NCBI RefSeq assembly: GCF_900163865.1
Contig: NZ_FUKU01000053.1
Span: 1 to 64,000 of the forward strand
Reading direction: 5' to 3'
Source: Sphingobacterium sp. JB170
GTDB lineage: Bacteria; Bacteroidota; Bacteroidia; Sphingobacteriales; Sphingobacteriaceae
Length of the DNA stretch: 64,000 bases
The notes beneath the pieces are model-generated. The model had not been told where the DNA came from. It searched no databases and worked only from the letters and a program-made list of their open reading frames with translations. Each line of letters opens with the position of its first letter. The stretch's first letter is position 1. The position numbers and the translations under genes were made by a program. Of the stretch, positions 56,349 to 64,000 are shown in pieces.

Positions 56349-56441
56349 GATTCATAATTTAAAAGAGAAAAATTCGCGGAGGTATTATTACAATTAACCA
56401 CATTCGGATAGATGAATTTTAAACCAGGATATTGAGTGACA

Positions 56442-56852
56442 CTAGTAATCGACCCAATTGATAAATAGTATCCGTGCTAGCTTGACCTTAGGCAATTTTA
56501 AATTGAACATATCAAAATTTTGTTTTAAGCAAGCTGGCCGGATCAAATCTGTTTTCGTCTTTTTGATTTCCGCATCGTTAAATGTAAAATTAAAGGTTCC
56601 ATCAATTTTCCCTTCGCGGAAATCGCCTGTGAATTCAACTTCAATATGGGTTATATTTTCGTCGATGATGTCGATTTCTACCAATCGGATTTGGGTTTTG
56701 TAATCAATAAAATAGCATTCAAAATAATCTTTAATTTCATCGTGTCCTATGAATTTTCTGCGGACAGAATGATCGTCTAAAACGACATATTTATACCGCA
56801 ATTCCAAATATTTTTGGGTGTCTTAAGCATTGCTAACGGCGAAAAAATTTGC
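56442..56852 (-). pseudogene. SnoaL/NTF2-like protein, broken
   Basis: An open frame of 121 codons (from 56807) reads VVLDDHSVRRKFIGHDEIKD and IDIIDENITHIEVEFTGDFR, as in NTF2-like proteins. The frame continues upstream as FFAVSNA, then a stop (56823-56825), then DTQKYLEL; the same protein family normally reads 'FFxxSNAxDTxKYLxxF' without a break. The C-terminal 35 residues or so after KTDL look unrelated. So the gene has an internal stop and a changed end. It is not part of the TetR cluster. Confidence 0.6.
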
Positions 56853-56878
56853 TATAAATTTTACAAATACCTTTCTAA

Positions 56879-57430
56879 TTATTGTTTTGTCCACATTGGT
56901 TTTTGTTTTATAATTTGTCGATGAACAGGGCAGTTTTCCGAATGTGCCCCACGTAAATATCCAATGCTCATTAGAAATTCGCCCACAATTTCACCTCCTG
57001 TAAACTTGAATGTTTTTTTGAACAATTTCACCCATTCTTCTTTGGTTTTTGGGTGATGATGTTCCAGCCATTTTTCAAATGAACCAAATTCTTTTTGTAA
57101 TCCTACAATGGTTTTGGCGTTTTCAATCGCTGCATTTACTTTGAGTTTGTTGCGGATAACCCCTGCGTCATTCAGCAATCGTTCACGGTCCTTTTCTGTA
57201 TAGGTAGCGATTTTTTCGATGTTGAAATTACTATAAGCTTTGCGGAAACCTTCTTCTTTTTTCAAAATCGTTTCCCAGCTCAAACCTGCTTGGTTGATTT
57301 CCATAATCAATCGCCCAAACAATTCATCGTCATTGTGAATGGGAAAACCGTAATGATCATCGTGGTATTTTTTATGCAATGCTTTCCGTTCTTCGGATTG
57401 CATCGCCTCAATGGCGTAACAATAGCTCAT
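56879..57430 (-). CDS. tag: DNA-3-methyladenine glycosylase I
   Basis: The 183-residue protein reads KYHDDHYGFPIHNDDELFGR, LIMEINQAGLSWETILKKEE, and AGVIRNKLKVNAAIENAKTI, the signatures of the Tag family with the conserved Glu and Trp of the base pocket. It removes 3-methyladenine from alkylated DNA. The N-terminal part keeps the first zinc Cys (MSYCYAIEAM), with a His in EERKALHKKYHDD, and a C-terminal HSENCPVHRQ supplies the other ligands. Its start is three bases after the stop of the MazG-like gene, so the two form an operon. Confidence 0.93.
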   Translation of the reverse strand: MSYCYAIEAMQSEERKALHKKYHDDHYGFPIHNDDELFGRLIMEINQAGLSWETILKKEEGFRKAYSNFNIEKIATYTEKDRERLLNDAGVIRNKLKVNAAIENAKTIVGLQKEFGSFEKWLEHHHPKTKEEWVKLFKKTFKFTGGEIVGEFLMSIGYLRGAHSENCPVHRQIIKQKPMWTKQ

Positions 57431-57433
57431 ATA

Positions 57434-57754
57434 TTATTTTAATAATTTTTCAGTTTTGGTTAAAAATTTCTCTACAGCCTCTTCAATACTAATATCCATC
57501 CTATCGGCTAAAACAACTAGCCACCAGATGCTTTCGCCGAGTTTGTGTTCTAATTCTTCCTGTGAATTTGCTTTTGGCCAGCGATTTTGTTGTGACATGA
57601 TGTTTCTTCCTATCAAGCCTGTATCGGTAAGAAATGCTAAAGCATCTTCTTCTACCGTCCACTCGCTGCCATGATGTTGGCGTTCCAGTTTATGGTATTG
57701 CTTTCTGATTTCAAGCGAACGCTTGATAATTTCTTCAATGTTATTTGTACGCAT
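57434..57754 (-). CDS. MazG-like nucleotide pyrophosphohydrolase
   Basis: The 106-residue alpha-helical protein has IIKRSLEIRKQYHKLERQHH and LEHKLGESIWWLVVLADRMD with the family's E-x-x-D metal-binding arrangement; it looks like the single-domain MazG-like type. It would hydrolyse (d)NTPs or modified nucleotides. Position next to tag suggests a role in keeping the nucleotide pool or DNA free of damage (inference). Confidence 0.75.
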   Translation of the reverse strand: MRTNNIEEIIKRSLEIRKQYHKLERQHHGSEWTVEEDALAFLTDTGLIGRNIMSQQNRWPKANSQEELEHKLGESIWWLVVLADRMDISIEEAVEKFLTKTEKLLK

Positions 57755-57862
57755 TTGTTTTCTTTTTTATGAATGTATAAATGTAAAATAAATTTGGCTT
57801 GGTACATTCGCCATAACGGCTCTTTTATTTGCCGTTTTGACGAATTGTTACCGACTAATATT

Positions 57863-58891
57863 TTATATCATATCAACCAAAGAGGTATTCGGGATATCTT
57901 GCAAAATATCCTCGCCATAGGCTGAACCCGGAGACTGATATCCAAATTTGAAATCGTTATTTAAAATACGATGTGCTACTGCTACCACTGAAAGCGGGGT
58001 AAGGTCATATCCCGAAGGTGCATCCACCCAAGCTTTCACTACTTTTCCGTCCCTGCCTGTAATCTCTGCCGCTATTCCATTTCGTCCTGCCGCTCGTTCT
58101 GCTTTTGTTGGTCCATCAGGCAGATTTACCATTGTTAGATCCGGAACTTCCGTGGCTGGGAGTTTCAGCGAAAAAAACTCTTCTATATTGGGGATACCCG
58201 TACTTTTATAACTCAGGATAATACCTCCTAAAGGCGTAGCCATACAATCTACTTCCTGTTCACCAAATGAAAATATCTTCGACTTTGGATCTGGATTAGT
58301 TACGATATCGCCATTTCTACGGATTAATGTGCCTAAGTCTGCAATATTCTTACTGCTTAAAACTGACCCTCTGGAGAAACCACCATAGTGTTGGAAACCC
58401 ACTCTCAAATATTCGGGTTCGGGCACCAATTTTGACAGATGAACAACCAGTGCATCATAGCTCACAAAAAGGCCAGCACCAGATATTAACTGAATACCCG
58501 CCGCATTTGCTTCTTCATCGAGTAACTCAGCCAATCGGTAGGTCTCCATTTCTGCACTGATGTCTAAATAGTGCACACCGGCTTTTATGCAGGCTCTCAT
58601 CGCTTGTTCGGCGGTAAACTTAAACGGTCCTGCTGCATTAATTAAGACCTGTTTACCTAGTAAGGCTTTTTGCCAGGCGTACTCAGTATCCACGTCGAAA
58701 ATGTGATAATCAACGGCTATCTCCTCGGCAAATTTCCTGGTTTTATCGGGATCCCTTCCTGCAATTTCAAAATCAATGTTTAACTCTTTTGCCCTTTCGG
58801 CAATGATCTTTCCTGTATATCCGGTGGCTCCGTAAATTAAAAGTTTGTTTTTCTTGCTATTCATTTTCTTACAGTTTTTAGGGAAAGGCAC
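57863..58891 (-). CDS. saccharopine dehydrogenase-like NAD(P)-binding oxidoreductase
   Basis: The 342-residue protein begins with a Rossmann motif LIYGATGYTGKIIAERAKEL and has VLINAAGPFKFTAEQAMRAC, which fits the trans-acting enoyl reductase/saccharopine dehydrogenase-like family. The C-terminal half is shorter than in true saccharopine dehydrogenase. It is the last gene of the TetR cluster, with only two bases between it and the SDR at 58894. The substrate is unknown. A downstream in-frame ATG (58864) gives a more usual start, MNSKKNKLLIYGATG. Confidence 0.8.
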   Translation of the reverse strand: MPFPKNCKKMNSKKNKLLIYGATGYTGKIIAERAKELNIDFEIAGRDPDKTRKFAEEIAVDYHIFDVDTEYAWQKALLGKQVLINAAGPFKFTAEQAMRACIKAGVHYLDISAEMETYRLAELLDEEANAAGIQLISGAGLFVSYDALVVHLSKLVPEPEYLRVGFQHYGGFSRGSVLSSKNIADLGTLIRRNGDIVTNPDPKSKIFSFGEQEVDCMATPLGGIILSYKSTGIPNIEEFFSLKLPATEVPDLTMVNLPDGPTKAERAAGRNGIAAEITGRDGKVVKAWVDAPSGYDLTPLSVVAVAHRILNNDFKFGYQSPGSAYGEDILQDIPNTSLVDMI

Positions 58892-58893
58892 TA

Positions 58894-59679
58894 TTACAAC
58901 GATGGATTTGTTCCTCCGTCAATAATATAGTTTACGCCAGTTATATAGGATGCTCTCGCAGAAACCAAAAACCCAACCAGCTCCGCAATTTCTTCAGGGA
59001 GTGCCATTCTACCCATTGGAATTCCGCCAAGATCATTCATTAGATTATTGGTAACTTCTTCTATGCTTAATCCCGATGTATCAGCTAATGATTGCAGATA
59101 AGCATCCATTGTATCGGTTTTTACCATCCCTGGCGAGACAGCGGCAACTCGTATTCCTTTTGGCGTAAATTCTTTTGACAAGCTTTTGCTATAGTTGTTT
59201 ATTGCTGCTTTTGCCACTGCATAAGCACCAAGCGACTCAAATACGGGTATAGCACCAGTTAATGAGGAAATATGGATAATAACACCGCTTTTCTTTGCTA
59301 CCATTTGAGGTAAAACTGCCCTGTCAATGCGAACAGAAGATTGCAAATTTAATTGAAGGTCATTTTCCCAATGCTGGTCAGAAAGGGCTCCAAAACCTCC
59401 CGAAGGACTGGTAGATCCACCCATATTATTGACTAGAATATCAATTGTTCCAAATTTTTCGTTGATTTCCTTTACCACTTTGTCCGTTTCGCTCGGGATA
59501 GTTAAATCTGTTGCGATGAAATGATGTTTTAGTTTATTTTCTCCGGGTTGACTTCTGGCAGTTACGATTACATTTGCTCCCGCTTCCAATAATCTATCTG
59601 CGATTGCTTTACCGATGCCCTTTGTTCCGCCTGTTACTAATGCTACTTTACCAGCTAATTCTTTTGTTGTGATTTCCAT
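58894..59679 (-). CDS. short-chain dehydrogenase/reductase 1
   Basis: The 261-residue SDR has the cofactor motif [19 protein letters not shown], the structural NNMGG, the catalytic Ser in HISSLTG, and [15 protein letters not shown] (Tyr-x-x-x-Lys). It is a close paralogue of the SDR at 60257. A copy of the cluster's operator palindrome lies 17 bases upstream (59696-59713). It is co-transcribed with the enoyl reductase. Confidence 0.92.
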   Translation of the reverse strand: MEITTKELAGKVALVTGGTKGIGKAIADRLLEAGANVIVTARSQPGENKLKHHFIATDLTIPSETDKVVKEINEKFGTIDILVNNMGGSTSPSGGFGALSDQHWENDLQLNLQSSVRIDRAVLPQMVAKKSGVIIHISSLTGAIPVFESLGAYAVAKAAINNYSKSLSKEFTPKGIRVAAVSPGMVKTDTMDAYLQSLADTSGLSIEEVTNNLMNDLGGIPMGRMALPEEIAELVGFLVSARASYITGVNYIIDGGTNPSL

Positions 59680-59695
59680 TATTAAAAATTTTTAT

Positions 59696-59713
59696 TGAAA
59701 CATACGTTCCAGA
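59696..59713 (-). promoter_or_regulatory. TetR-type operator, copy at SDR 1
   Basis: TGAAACATACGTTCCAGA matches the inverted repeat seen at three other places in the cluster (consensus TGAAACAttyrTTTCAGA), with two changes in the right arm. Confidence 0.7.
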
Positions 59714-59752
59714 TTTTAGTAAAAAATATCTATTTAGATAAATGCTTGATTT

Positions 59753-60229
59753 TTATTTTCTATTTTGTTCGATTGTGTTTGGATCTATGGTTGCGGGTTT
59801 GGCGTGATGAGAAAGATCTCCAGCCAACGTTATGATTAGCTCGCGTACAGAGAAATGCCATTTCCCATCCGTTCTCGTGAACGCATCGTGATAACGTCCG
59901 ATGGCTATGGCTTGTAGCGGAAAATCCCGATCAACATCCTTTTGAAAAATTGTCAGGTAGGAAACGGCCGTAGCGTTATTTTTTTCTTCCTGAATTTCTA
60001 AAACGGTATTGGTAGTAATATGTGCTGTTCGGAGAGTACCGTCTGAATAAACCTGTAGGTTCTTGTCCAATTGTCTGGCAACGCCGTCTTTACCCTCCAT
60101 CGTGCTGCCTGGGGAGATTATTTTACCATTTGCAAAGAGTTCACCTACTTTGTCGAATCTAGCTTGGTCAACATAGAAGGTGTATTGTCCTATCAAATTC
60201 AAGATTTGTTGCTCATTAGTCATCGTCAT
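59753..60229 (-). CDS. SnoaL/NTF2-like protein
   Basis: The 158-residue protein reads QQILNLIGQYTFYVDQARFD and later YHDAFTRTDGKWHFSVRELI, the NTF2-like cone fold of the SnoaL_4 type, often found as small isomerases, dehydratases or accessory proteins. It lies between the two SDR genes, in the same direction. No operator copy was seen immediately upstream, so it is probably transcribed with the SDR at 60257. Confidence 0.8.
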   Translation of the reverse strand: MTMTNEQQILNLIGQYTFYVDQARFDKVGELFANGKIISPGSTMEGKDGVARQLDKNLQVYSDGTLRTAHITTNTVLEIQEEKNNATAVSYLTIFQKDVDRDFPLQAIAIGRYHDAFTRTDGKWHFSVRELIITLAGDLSHHAKPATIDPNTIEQNRK

Positions 60230-60256
60230 ATTTTTTTAAAATATTTTTAAGTTGTC

Positions 60257-61045
60257 TTAAAATACGGTCGGGATTGTTCCTCCATCAACCACATAATTTG
60301 CTCCGGTGATGTAAGAGGCTTTCGGGGAAACGAGAAAACCAACAAGGTTTGCGATTTCTTCCGGTTGGGCCAATCGATTTAGCGGAACGCCACCCAAACT
60401 GTCCATCACCACTTGTGTGGTTTCGTCAAATGTTTTTCCAATAGACGTTGCCAGGCCATTTAAAAAAGTTTCCATAGCAGCTGTTTTTACCATTCCCGGA
60501 GAAACCGTAACTACCCGGATATTATGCTGGGCCATTTCATTTGCCAACGTTTTGCTGTAGCTGTTCAGTGCGGCTTTAATAACACCGTAGGAAAAGTTGG
60601 AAGTATGCAATGGTATTTTTCCATTGATCGATGAGATATGAATTACCACCCCTTTTTTACGTTCAATCATCTTGGGGAGAAGCGCCTTATCTACTTTAAT
60701 CGCTGCCAAAAGATTTAACTGCAGATCATTTTCCCAATCTTGTTCAGATAATGCACTAAATCCTCCTGCTGGCGAGGAGGTGCCGCCCACATTATTGATT
60801 AAAATATCGACAGCGCTATATTTTTTGGCAACCGTTTTAGCCAACCTTTCATTGTCTGAAGCGTTGGTAAGATCTGCCGCAATAAAATCATGAGTAGTGC
60901 TATTTTCCAACGGTTCGTTTCGTGCGGTGGTGATAACTGTTGCACCTAAGTTGGCTAACTCCTCGGCAATGGCTTTTCCTATTCCTTTTGTTCCGCCGGT
61001 AACCAATGCTACCTTACCTGTTAATTCTTTTTCTGAGTTTTTCAT
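60257..61045 (-). CDS. short-chain dehydrogenase/reductase 2
   Basis: The 262-residue SDR has [37 protein letters not shown] with the catalytic Ser, and [17 protein letters not shown] (Tyr-x-x-x-Lys). It is a paralogue of the SDR at 58894 (nearly identical N-terminal motif and [20 protein letters not shown]), suggesting a local duplication. An operator palindrome lies 18 bases before its start (61064-61081). Confidence 0.92.
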   Translation of the reverse strand: MKNSEKELTGKVALVTGGTKGIGKAIAEELANLGATVITTARNEPLENSTTHDFIAADLTNASDNERLAKTVAKKYSAVDILINNVGGTSSPAGGFSALSEQDWENDLQLNLLAAIKVDKALLPKMIERKKGVVIHISSINGKIPLHTSNFSYGVIKAALNSYSKTLANEMAQHNIRVVTVSPGMVKTAAMETFLNGLATSIGKTFDETTQVVMDSLGGVPLNRLAQPEEIANLVGFLVSPKASYITGANYVVDGGTIPTVF

Positions 61046-61063
61046 GATGTATTGTTTGTTTAT

Positions 61064-61081
61064 TGAAACATTTGTTTCAGA
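61064..61081 (-). promoter_or_regulatory. TetR-type operator, copy at SDR 2
   Basis: TGAAACATTTGTTTCAGA is a near-perfect palindrome with TGAAACA/TGTTTCA arms, at the same place relative to the start codon as the copy at SDR 1. Confidence 0.75.
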
Positions 61082-61102
61082 TTTGTTTAAAAAAATATGT
61101 TG

Positions 61103-61723
61103 TTAAATTGCTTGTACCGGGTCTCTTAAAATGGTTTGCATATTCGCCTGGCTTTGTCCCTTTTCAAAATGGGTAATATGGATTTCGTGATGCATCCCTG
61201 ATTTTCTCAATCCGCTTTCGCTGGCGAAATTTTGTAAAATTGGCAAGGTTACCAATTCTCCAGCAAAGGGTCCCAGGTGCATCAACTGTACACATTTACC
61301 AGCGTTATAATCGAACGTTTCAAATTGACTGGCAAATGGAATTTCTTTGTGGTTTTCTGCCGTGACTTCGATGTTTTGTGCAGTAATGAAATCAGGAATA
61401 ACTACAGCAATTCTATACTTTAATATATCCAAACTAAGTGTCGTATAGAAATCGCCAATGTCCACAAAGCCTTCTTTTTCATCAAACCAATAGAATATTT
61501 CAACAATATCACTTTTAAAAGCCTTTTCCTTTTGTGTAAACTCTTTTTGAAGTTGCTGGAGGAAATCAATGATCGCCTTTTTCTTTTCGTAGAAAATAGG
61601 CGTTCCCGGACTGCCGCTGCCGAGAATGGATAGATAATTCATTCTTCCTATCTCCACTATTTCAGGCTCTGTTGATGCGGAATAATATCCGCTATACTTA
61701 TTTGCCATGTCTATTATATCCAT
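61103..61723 (-). CDS. GyrI-like domain protein
   Basis: The 206-residue protein has EPEIVEIGRMNYLSILGSGS and CVQLMHLGPFAGELVTLPIL, the GyrI-like small-molecule-binding fold with its Tyr/Glu pocket in HHEIHITHFEKG. Proteins of this size bind or hydrolyse small ligands. It is placed between TetR and the SDR genes with its own operator copy six bases upstream, so it belongs to the regulon. The start could also be the ATG at 61708. Confidence 0.82.
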   Translation of the reverse strand: MDIIDMANKYSGYYSASTEPEIVEIGRMNYLSILGSGSPGTPIFYEKKKAIIDFLQQLQKEFTQKEKAFKSDIVEIFYWFDEKEGFVDIGDFYTTLSLDILKYRIAVVIPDFITAQNIEVTAENHKEIPFASQFETFDYNAGKCVQLMHLGPFAGELVTLPILQNFASESGLRKSGMHHEIHITHFEKGQSQANMQTILRDPVQAI

Positions 61724-61728
61724 TATTC

Positions 61729-61746
61729 TAAAACGTTTGTTTCAAA
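61729..61746 (-). promoter_or_regulatory. TetR-type operator, copy at the GyrI-like gene
   Basis: TAAAACGTTTGTTTCAAA keeps the right arm and the spacing of the cluster's palindrome, with changes at the ends. Confidence 0.65.
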
Positions 61747-61760
61747 TTTTAATAAAAAAA

Positions 61761-62339
61761 TTATTTGTTTAATTGTTCGATAAGAAATTTTGCCGTTTTC
61801 TTAATCCTTGTTTTATCTTGGTGGATGATGAACGATTCGTGCCATCCAGTGAAATGGTTGATGATATAATCGGTGAGCATTTCAGCATCTTTCGTGAATT
61901 TAATTTCCTGTATATCAATGGCTTTTTTTATCAGACCAATCAATAATTGGTATGTAAACTCATTGTCCGACTTAATAATCTTTTGCACTTCCACATCGAA
62001 CGTGGCGACCTCAAATGTCGTTTTTATGGCAAGACAACTATTTGGTTCGGTCGTGATGGTATAGGCCGAAGCGTTGATATATTTTTCAATGGCTTTTAAT
62101 GGCGAGGAGATTTGATGTAATTGCTTTTTAGCAGCTTCCATCCGGCTTTCGGTATAGTGCTTTATGCACTTTATGAAAAGCTGGTGCTTATCACCGATGG
62201 TATTGTACAAACTACTGCTGTTGATCCCCATAGCTTCCGTTAAATCCCGCATAGAAGCACCGTTATAACCCTTTTTCCAAAACACATCCATTGCTTTGGA
62301 AATTGCCAATTGTTCGTCAAATTCTACGTTTCTTGCCAT
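61761..62339 (-). CDS. TetR family transcriptional regulator
   Basis: I choose the ATG at 62339 (MARNVEFDEQLAISKAMDVF), because the region above it holds the promoter box TATCTTTG (62349-62356 on the minus strand); a longer frame from 62378 would run through promoter and operator. The N-terminal helix-turn-helix reads ASMRDLTEAMGINSSSLYNT and is followed by IGDKHQLF, typical of TetR. The ligand domain resembles the TetR_C_16/YjdC-like type. An operator palindrome (62367-62384) sits 28 bases upstream, so it represses itself, and the same site recurs at three downstream genes. Confidence 0.88.
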   Translation of the reverse strand: MARNVEFDEQLAISKAMDVFWKKGYNGASMRDLTEAMGINSSSLYNTIGDKHQLFIKCIKHYTESRMEAAKKQLHQISSPLKAIEKYINASAYTITTEPNSCLAIKTTFEVATFDVEVQKIIKSDNEFTYQLLIGLIKKAIDIQEIKFTKDAEMLTDYIINHFTGWHESFIIHQDKTRIKKTAKFLIEQLNK

Positions 62340-62348
62340 ATGTACAGG

Positions 62349-62384
62349 CAAAGATATGAAAATATCTGAAACATTCATTTCAGA
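62349..62384 (-). promoter_or_regulatory. autoregulated TetR promoter with operator
   Basis: The -7 box TATCTTTG lies at 62349-62356 (minus strand) and the palindrome TGAAACATTCATTTCAGA at 62367-62384, in the spacer and -33 region. Transcription would start about three bases before the ATG at 62339, giving an almost leaderless message. Confidence 0.7.
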
Positions 62385-62899
62385 ATAAGTTTAATTAACG
62401 TCATTTTCTTGAATTCGCTTTTTAATGCTGCTCAATGAAAGGTTCTTTATACCTGAGAAAGAAGCTCTTCTTTGGACGATATTTGGATGTTCTTTATGCA
62501 GATTGTGTGCTGACTGTCCATCACGAGTATGAAATTTCCTTTAACAGGTAGTAAGCTAAATATCAAATAACTAACAGACTTCATTGGTAATTCTACTTCC
62601 GACATAAAACGCTGAATACGCCGAATGCAGCTCGAAACAAGGGGCACTTCGGTTACCCATGCCTCAAGAACATCATTTGATACGTTAGGATTAGTCCTCG
62701 GAGCTCTTCTTTAATTAGATTAATAGGGAAGATATTTGCTTTAACACCTATTTGGTATATAAACTAAGTTGTGACGGTTGAAGCCACGCTGTGGAGGCGT
62801 AATTTGACGGCTGAAATTCGGCAGAGTGATTTTTTACGGAACGAAAGAGCCCTGTACGACTTTATTAGTCAGCAGAAGTTACTCCTGCATTCCAAAGTC
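62385..62899. other. intergenic region
   Basis: No supported gene is seen; a 66-codon minus-strand frame (62447-62647) shows no family features. Confidence 0.4.
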
Positions 62900-62943
62900 A
62901 ATTCCCCCATCATGTGGCTATAAGTTCTTATGATAGGGGAATT
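62900..62943 (-). terminator. terminator-like hairpin after the right-edge lipoprotein gene
   Basis: AATTCCCCCATCAT (62900-62913) pairs with ATGATAGGGGAATT (62930-62943) with one mismatch, 24 bases beyond the stop of the minus-strand gene that ends at 62968. Confidence 0.55.
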
Positions 62944-62967
62944 GTGCCCAGAAGTATGGGATGCTAT

Positions 62968-64000
62968 TTAAAGGGGCGACATCACCAATGTGAGATCGGT
63001 CTGGAATTCGTGTCCGGTCGTAGTAACAGCCTTTAAAATGATTTTGTAGCTGCCCGCTTTTAACGTATCGTCTTTCTTAACCGTAATCGCCCCTGTCTGA
63101 GGATTGACAGAAAAGATGGCGGCAGAATTGTCAAATGTTGCGTCGTCTAGGCTCACTGATTGCAGCGAAAATGATGATTTATAATTTTCAGGATATATCA
63201 TTGGCTCGGCGGATAGGTAACCGTTTCCTAATGCAATATGTAATAGATTTAAGTTAATTGTCAGATCCATATCGGGATAATACATTCCGAAGAAGAATTT
63301 AACCTGCGGAATAAAAACGACCCGGAAAGATGTACTGGCCACAGGAAATCCATCTTTTAGGAGAACCGGTCGGAGGTCATAGGTATATTCCGAGTTTTTA
63401 TGGGGGTCACCCGCATCGGCGGAAAACTGGATGGTTGAGTTTTCGATAGCTACGCTATTTGATTCACCCGGGGAGTGGCTCAGATGCCAAGTCGTCCCTT
63501 GCGTAGGCACGTCCAAGGTTTCCAGTTTATAGGTCGTAATATTATCGCTGTAAAGGGCGTAGGCAAACGGGATTTCATTGGATACATCCGCTCCGCTTAT
63601 CCCTATTGTGCCCTCAGAAACAGTGAAGTTAAAATCATTTTTACCTACCGTTTCCCCAGTACCGGTTTTGGCAAAAAGCGTAACGGTATAAGAATCAGGA
63701 ATCTTATTATCGTTGGTGGTAGAGCGTGCTCCATTAGGATAAAGTGTGGAGGAGTTGATGACGATGGTTTGCTCCTTCTCATCGACTGTTACTGCTTTGG
63801 AAAGCTGGTCGCGAAGCTTAACGCCACCTGATATTTCCACGTTGTCTGTCTGCTCAAAGCCGAGGCTTAACGTAATATCCTTACGAGTCGATAGGGATGA
63901 AGGGATTGGAATATTAGCCGTTTGTCCGTAGGACATCCCCGTATTTTCAGGGAGGTCAATTTCGATTGTTGGTTCCGGCCCGGACGTATCTTTTTGACAA
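62968..64000 (-). CDS. secreted lipoprotein with beta-sandwich repeats (partial, 5' end outside)
   Basis: The frame is open to the window edge: CQKDTSGPEPTIEIDLPENT precedes MSYGQTANIPIPSSL, and the first Cys visible is probably the lipobox Cys. About 340 residues are present, as three beta-rich segments: one with DITLSLGFEQTDNVEISGGV, a middle one, and a C-terminal cadherin-like FSVNPQTGAITVKKDDTLKA with GSYKIILKAV. The architecture resembles surface glycan-binding lipoproteins of Bacteroidota, but I do not recognise a named family. The start lies beyond the window; a Met at 63936 is internal. Confidence 0.65.
   Translation of the reverse strand, partial: CQKDTSGPEPTIEIDLPENTGMSYGQTANIPIPSSLSTRKDITLSLGFEQTDNVEISGGVKLRDQLSKAVTVDEKEQTIVINSSTLYPNGARSTTNDNKIPDSYTVTLFAKTGTGETVGKNDFNFTVSEGTIGISGADVSNEIPFAYALYSDNITTYKLETLDVPTQGTTWHLSHSPGESNSVAIENSTIQFSADAGDPHKNSEYTYDLRPVLLKDGFPVASTSFRVVFIPQVKFFFGMYYPDMDLTINLNLLHIALGNGYLSAEPMIYPENYKSSFSLQSVSLDDATFDNSAAIFSVNPQTGAITVKKDDTLKAGSYKIILKAVTTTGHEFQTDLTLVMSPL

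Overview
The window looks like a chromosomal segment from a Bacteroidota species of the Sphingobacteriaceae type (Pedobacter, Sphingobacterium, Parapedobacter or Olivibacter relatives). The evidence is two SusC/SusD pairs, a hybrid two-component regulator, DUF3823, DUF4466 and DUF5077/DUF3472 lipoproteins, and promoters of the Bacteroidota type (TTG/TTTG, about 19 bases, TAnnTTTG). No rRNA, tRNA or CRISPR array was seen.

Layout. (1) 1-6178 is a nest of mobile elements. A leftward IS66 (tnpC, tnpB, tnpA fragment) runs into a rightward group II intron with its reverse transcriptase. The intron is followed by the 3' half of a rightward IS66 tnpC, whose end lies in istB of an IS21-family element. 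The IS21 element in turn truncates an mbnP-like gene. (2) 6179-14784 holds the mbnP remnant, an intact mbnH-like dihaem protein, a large secreted beta-propeller/HEAT/cytochrome c protein and a TonB-dependent siderophore-type receptor. (3) 15169-28977 is a first polysaccharide utilisation locus (PUL): ROK sugar kinase, MFS sugar porter, GH130 lipoprotein, SusC/D, DUF3823, and three endonuclease/exonuclease/phosphatase (EEP) fold enzymes around a TIG/NHL lipoprotein. Two promoters in this locus carry the same LacI-type palindrome just downstream of the -7 box. (4) 28978-36245 is a degenerate stretch: duplicated scraps of upstream genes, a frameshifted PemK-type toxin, surE, a lipid kinase, a DUF5077/DUF3472 lipoprotein, an IS4 scrap, and one intact and one broken DUF4143-type ATPase, each with a strong palindrome at its start codon. 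(5) 36246-56348 is a second PUL: GH95, an alginate-lyase-family enzyme, a beta-helix protein, a hybrid two-component regulator, SusC/D, two accessory lipoproteins, an alginate-lyase/beta-helix fusion and GH88. (6) 56442-62384, on the minus strand, has an NTF2-like remnant, 3-methyladenine glycosylase I with a MazG-like protein, and a TetR-controlled cluster of reductases with at least four copies of one operator. (7) The right edge carries a partial lipoprotein.

How the genes work together. In PUL 1 the GH130 enzyme points to beta-mannosides. The three EEP phosphodiesterase-like proteins suggest that the substrate carries phosphodiester links, for example fungal phosphomannan or phospholipomannan (inference). 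Released sugar would enter through the MFS porter and be phosphorylated by the ROK kinase. In PUL 2 lyases would cut a uronic-acid polymer, GH88 would remove the unsaturated uronic acid, GH95 would remove alpha-L-fucose or a related sugar, and the hybrid regulator would sense the oligosaccharide. All function calls come from reading protein motifs by eye; no database search was run.
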